Shown here: one piece after another, positions 60,201 through 64,000 of the stretch
Layout of the letters: each line of letters begins with the position of its first letter
Numbering within the stretch: position 1 is the stretch's first letter
Assembly (NCBI GenBank): GCA_016165875.1
Contig: JABBOT010000014.1
Span: forward strand, 14,137,432-14,201,431
Source of the DNA: Acanthopleura granulata
Taxonomy: Eukaryota; Mollusca; Polyplacophora; Chitonida; Chitonidae
DNA: 64,000 nt
Reading direction: 5' to 3'
The notes under the pieces: model-generated
Databases searched by the model: none
The model's input: only the letters and a program-made list of their open reading frames with translations
What the model was told of the DNA's origin: nothing
Position numbers and translations under genes: made by a program

Positions 60201-61970
60201 CTAATAAAAAAATATAGATTGATGAATTAAAAATGTCTTGAAATTTCACCCCTGTGTAGACAACGTGGTATATACATCCTTGCATGCCTTGCCCAGTAGT
60301 CTTTGTTTTATTGTCTTCACCTTCCGTTGCAGATACTGGACAAGGCAGCTGATTGGTGGGTCTGGAACACACCTGGTGAAATCAACATCCACATACCTGA
60401 CAGGTAAGACCGTATCATCTCTGGATGCCTTCAGACAATCAGTCGTAATCGAAAAGCAGCTTATCAACTACGAGGCTCATCAGTTAGATGTAACACAATC
60501 TTACTGTTTATAAATGTCACTTACAGAAGGGAAGAAGGAGTAAGTAGACGCGAAAGAAAAGCGTCATATACAGCTAACGCTTCGCTTTATAAGCAAATTA
60601 TATAACACGTCACTGTCAAACGCATTTACATAAATAAGGGTATTTAGAGGAATGTCACTGAAGAAAGAGGCCTGTGGTCCACAAATTTTTCACTCCTGTT
60701 CAAAACGTGTTTTCTGAACACCGCATACAACTACGGAGGTGATTATGAAGGTATAGTAGGCCTATATGTATTTAGAGGTTTTAGCACAGACATAGCCAGT
60801 TTAGGGAATTGTAATACATATAAAGGATTGTGGTTTGCTTATTTCAGAAACGTGTCTTTGATTTAATATCAAAAATAATCAAGAAAAGGGTTCGGTGAGA
60901 AAGCATTTACCGCAGATTTGAAATGCTTACAAATGTAAACAAGGTGAAAAAAATTACAGAGAAGAAAGTAGTCTTTTTCTGTATGTCTTGCCCCATTGTT
61001 TTTATGTTATTGTGTAGCGCATATGTCATGCATACTTGCATGAAGAGTTAGAATAAAACCCTAACTGAGATAAATTGACGAGAGGCCGGATTTCACCGGT
61101 ATCGTGTGACCATTTGTCGAGTACCACATTGCCGTGGCTGCCCCAGTAAAACGGTTTCATGAGAGCGACCGCATGCTTGTAGGTGGGGGCTACTACAGTT
61201 TCGCCGTCAGAAGGTCAATAGCACAACTTTTGTAAAAGATCCACACTGGGAGGTGACCTCCGCTCTTCGAGATATATATAAAGCCGAACACGTGAGTCAT
61301 TTCTGTCTTATACGACTGTATGCTCACAGATGTCTGAAATCGAACTATAAATTGTTCAGTTTGAATGTGTCATCTATATACTTGGAAGATTAATTGCCGA
61401 AATGAAGACAAAAAATATTCATAATAGTGATGTATCTTTCGATATTTCGGCTGTTGCTTAAACAGTTGTCCTAGTTGCTCCTAAAAACGTTAATAAATAA
61501 CAACTAGATATTTAAATGAAATGCGTTAACGTGAAAAATACTGCATGTCGGCAAAATATAAGTAAACTGTTCATGTCATGTCATTTGCGTAAATTCATTC
61601 GGAGTTGGACATGCATATACGATGTCGTACATTTGAATGAGTCAGTGACAAATACTCGAAATGTATCCCAACCGTCTGTATGTAATGGACACATGTTATT
61701 ACTGTATGTAAGCCATTATGGAAAAACCGTGAATTAAATTTTCTATATCATCAACAGAGTTACCACGCTGTTACGGGGAGGTACAGTGAGAGAGTCGATA
61801 GGCTCAACCTGCCACCATATATAAGCTCCGGTCGATGTTTCGAGTCGCCTTACATCAAGGTCGATTGGTCCGGGTTCACAGCCACAGTTCGGCCAAATGA
61901 CAGAGATCTGAAAGATGGACACATCCGAACAGACAGATACTTGTGGTTCGGCAATAACAGAATACGATAG
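54299..61970 (+). CDS. Type II membrane protein with CBM9-like (DOMON-like) ectodomain, 12 exons
   Basis: Twelve exons give 438 aa: 54299-54555, 55642-55805, 56611-56748, 57303-57325, 57865-57896, 58507-58564, 58936-59032, 59738-59849, 60099-60141, 60333-60403, 61183-61291, 61758-61970. All junctions are GT-AG and in phase (1317 nt with TAG). Residues 13-37 form a membrane anchor after a short cytoplasmic tail. A Cys-containing stalk leads to the CBM9-like domain from about 115: ITIDGKLTDRAW, LLTRAKIRWNDEFLFVGGYI, YQDNAFQVLLD, YKEIVINALGT, FWSVEMAIPFSDL, then DWWVWNTPGEINIH, WGLLQF and a closing DRYLWFGNN. CBM9 domains bind carbohydrate chain ends. The ligand here is unknown. The last two exons were placed by phase plus similarity in style to the family. 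Confidence 0.85.
54590..54846 (-). repeat. SINE-like repeat in intron 1
   Basis: Read on the - strand it has a head with GCTAGCGCGCTAGAGCAGTG and GTGAGTTTAAGGTCACG, the core CCCACCATAACGCTCACC, TTGGTATAAGTGAAACAC and the tail CACCAGTCAAATAAATAAAT. This looks like a near full-length copy. Confidence 0.7.
55297..55342 (-). repeat. Reversed (CATT)n SINE tail in intron 1
   Basis: GAATGAATGAATGAATGC followed by TTATTGTTTAACGCC is the reverse complement of the GGCGTTAA...CATTCATTC tail seen at 26417-26486. Confidence 0.5.
56015..56205 (-). repeat. Diverged SINE-like repeat in intron 2
   Basis: GAGTATTTCAGCACGAAGGC, ATCATTATGGAAAGCGAAC and CATTCCCAGTACGATC match, with many changes, the reverse complement of the SINE core and head. 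A (CATT)n-type fragment (GCCACGATATCGCTGAAAC) follows at 56258-56322. Confidence 0.5.
56727..57134 (+). repeat. 32-bp minisatellite built on the exon 3 end and its splice donor
   Basis: About 13 units of about 32 bp. The first unit (AAAACTCTTCATGACACAAC, then AGGTAATGATAT) spans the last 22 coding bases of exon 3 and the GT donor at 56749. Later units read CTCCTCATGACACAACATG or CTCATGACACAGCATATAATG, alternating as a 64-bp pair in the middle. The last two units again carry ACAACAGGTACTG and CCACAGGTAAGG, which look like usable donors. Confidence 0.9.
58110..58280 (+). repeat. 27-bp minisatellite in intron 5
   Basis: About six units of 27 bp, such as GGCGCCATGGACCCCAGTC with a CGTTGT-like end, run from about 58126 to 58275. 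Because 27 is a multiple of three, frames stay open on both strands. That explains the apparent ORFs here, which I do not call genes. Confidence 0.85.
59066..59225 (+). repeat. 34-bp minisatellite in intron 7
   Basis: Four to five units of about 34 bp carry TGCATTATTCAGGGGCCTGG and a CATTAGCAG-like end. It starts about 35 bp after the exon 7 donor. Confidence 0.75.
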
Positions 61971-64000
61971 GCAAGATGGCAGTAGAAAGGCAAGAAGTCA
62001 CTCAGAACAAGGTGGTTGAGTCCTGAAAAATGAATGTTGGGGGTTTTATCTCCTGAAACATGAAAGCAAGAGATTTGAAGCGAAGTGACAAAGTGCCGTT
62101 TGTTTCGATGGCGCGCCTCTTGCATCCATGGTTGTGTCTCCGCTATATCTTTGAGGCGGGCCCATATTCATGATATAAGACAAATGACCACGTGATGGAA
62201 ATATGAATCAAAGGTGTAAAGAGCACATGAACATTTGTTGAGAATCTGAAACATGTCCATTCATAAGCTTGTGGTTGATGGTTTAGAGTTTCAAACATGC
62301 TGATGTATATATGCCAATATAACACTTGACGCTAGTTTGGCCAAGCATTGTAGAACATAAATGATGCATAAATAGAACGATGATCAGAGCCCAGCAATGT
62401 GAAATGGATGAGAGTATACCTGAAACTGATGTAGGGGATGGAACATGTGCATACGTGCGTGTGCTGCATGGTATTTCACAAACATCTTTACGTGTACAAT
62501 GGCGACGTAATCATTCCTTCATTCAATAGACTGAGCTTTACCGTAACTGTATACCTCAGCTAACCATCCAATTAACTCCTAGTCGCTGTCTTGATCTTGT
62601 CTTAAAACTTCTATGTGACTGCCATGACCATTTTTATCAATCATGGCATAAGACAACGAAGGCCCCTTTCCTGACTCAGAAAGTGATCATTACAATCAGT
62701 GTTAAGGTGAGATCAAGACGGCCACATGTAGTTAATTAGAAGGTACTACAGACGAAAACTGCGAGGTGCATGAAAGCTCAACCTGATGAGTGAAAGAATG
62801 ATTATGGCCACGTCGGCATTATCTCAACCATATCGGCAGGAGAACATGTTTAAGCAAGGAATCCGTGAATGGTCCTCCACGTGATGTGATGATATACACA
62901 TACCAAACAGAACAGACGAACACTTTGAAACGCGAGCTAGGGAATATATTTCAGTTAAACACCCAATTCCACAATTCTTTTTATATATAGTAAATATAGA
63001 TTTATGCAGATGTAATCCTCGCACAGGCCGACTGCCTGCAAAAAACGAAAGACAGCATTGCTAGCAACGCTGTCCAACAAATCGAATATAAAGTCCATGG
63101 TGTAGAACTCAACCTTCAGAAGACATAGCTTATATTCTGACAGGGATCAGCAGGGATCGGAATAGAAACTGACAGAAATAGCCGATCTTTCAAGAGGAGT
63201 TGTTCTTGATTGACAAAGGATGGAGTTAGTACATGCTGACCATTGGAGAGACTTGCCTGAACTGGCGACTGATTAGTTGTTGGGGAGGGGGGCGGTATTA
63301 CACATGAGGGAGTTAACGTTATTACAAAGTGATTTAGACTATAGGAGCTGTTGTGTTATTACTTCAGCATTAAACTGTTCATGTGCATTATGATTGTGTA
63401 GAAATTCCGGCCCATATACCTGTCGTAATATTTTTAAATTCTTGAAAACTGTTCGACTGCTCAAGCCGTATCGACAAGCTTGCAAGAGTTGTGCCCCTTG
63501 GAATGTGGTATTGCTGATTCTGAGGGATCACTTGAAGATTTGAGTGTGTATATATAAATAAATATTACTTTTACTCCTTGGTGATCGAACTGTGAAATAA
63601 TTCTTCGCATGTTCTATTGTTGCTGATTCACTAAAATAATCACAAGACTGGGCTTTGTTCTAAGTGTTACACTGGAAAAATTCAGACTGAACACTTTTGT
63701 GTTATTATTAATTGGACATGAAGAACATGAACTTGAAATGATTGATTAGAAGATTGAGATTAACTCCATATTTCTGTAGCGGAACTCCAAACATCCAATG
63801 TAAATCTCAGTCACACATGCTACCAACTGCAAGTTTTTTGTTTTTTATTTTTTTATCTCGGAGTCGATACAGATTAACCGTTGGTTAACAGAGCAGCACG
63901 AAGCCTCTATTCTTAATCTCTAAGTTACATCAGATCGTTTGAGAAAAGAATGTCCGCTCCTGTGACCACTGCTAAGAAATACAGAGAATGAAAATGTACA
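61971..64000. other. No gene recognised (3' UTR and right edge)
   Basis: The part just after 61970 should be the 3' UTR of the CBM9-like gene. The first convincing AATAAA-like signals I see are near 63557. Nothing else coding is supported. Confidence 0.4.

Overview
Animal nuclear DNA: intron-rich genes with GT-AG splice sites, AT-rich spacers, and a dense load of decayed transposons. SINE-like repeats ending in GTATAAGTGAAATATTC-type tails, and a second family ending in (CATT)n, point to a lophotrochozoan, most likely a mollusc. That placement is an inference from repeat style. No bacterial or organellar genes were seen.

Layout. Bases 1-900 hold a 223-bp palindromic MITE and the first copy of a dispersed repeat. 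About 2.4-16.2 kb is a badly decayed Maverick/Polinton element. It has integrase, a packaging ATPase, small basic proteins, a double-jelly-roll capsid protein and an adenovirus-like protease on the + strand, and a protein-primed family B DNA polymerase on the - strand. A LINE with RNase H (I-like, - strand, about 3.7-8.5 kb) sits inside it. That LINE is itself interrupted by a 228-bp foldback element with a 13-bp target-site duplication. 16.4-25.6 kb is mostly non-coding, with SINEs and one Ser/Thr/Glu-rich ORF. 25.7-26.5 kb is a 44-bp minisatellite. 26.5-32.8 kb is a foldback-type structure: two arrays of a diverged ~200-bp repeat in opposite orientation around a ~2.9-kb centre.

Two host genes could be rebuilt exon by exon with matching splice phases. 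(1) On the - strand, 43631 down to 34684, eight exons encode a 381-aa SABATH-type SAM-dependent methyltransferase. (2) On the + strand, 54299-61970, twelve exons (three of 23-43 nt) encode a 438-aa type II membrane protein with a CBM9-like (DOMON-like) ectodomain. Between them lie a pogo/Tigger transposase remnant, a nearly intact Penelope-like retroelement (47364-49640) with RT and GIY-YIG domains, and a short ORF with a strong signal peptide (53509).

The two host genes face opposite ways, about 10.7 kb apart, and show no functional link. Introns of the CBM9-like gene carry three minisatellites. One of them is built from the end of exon 3 plus its splice donor.
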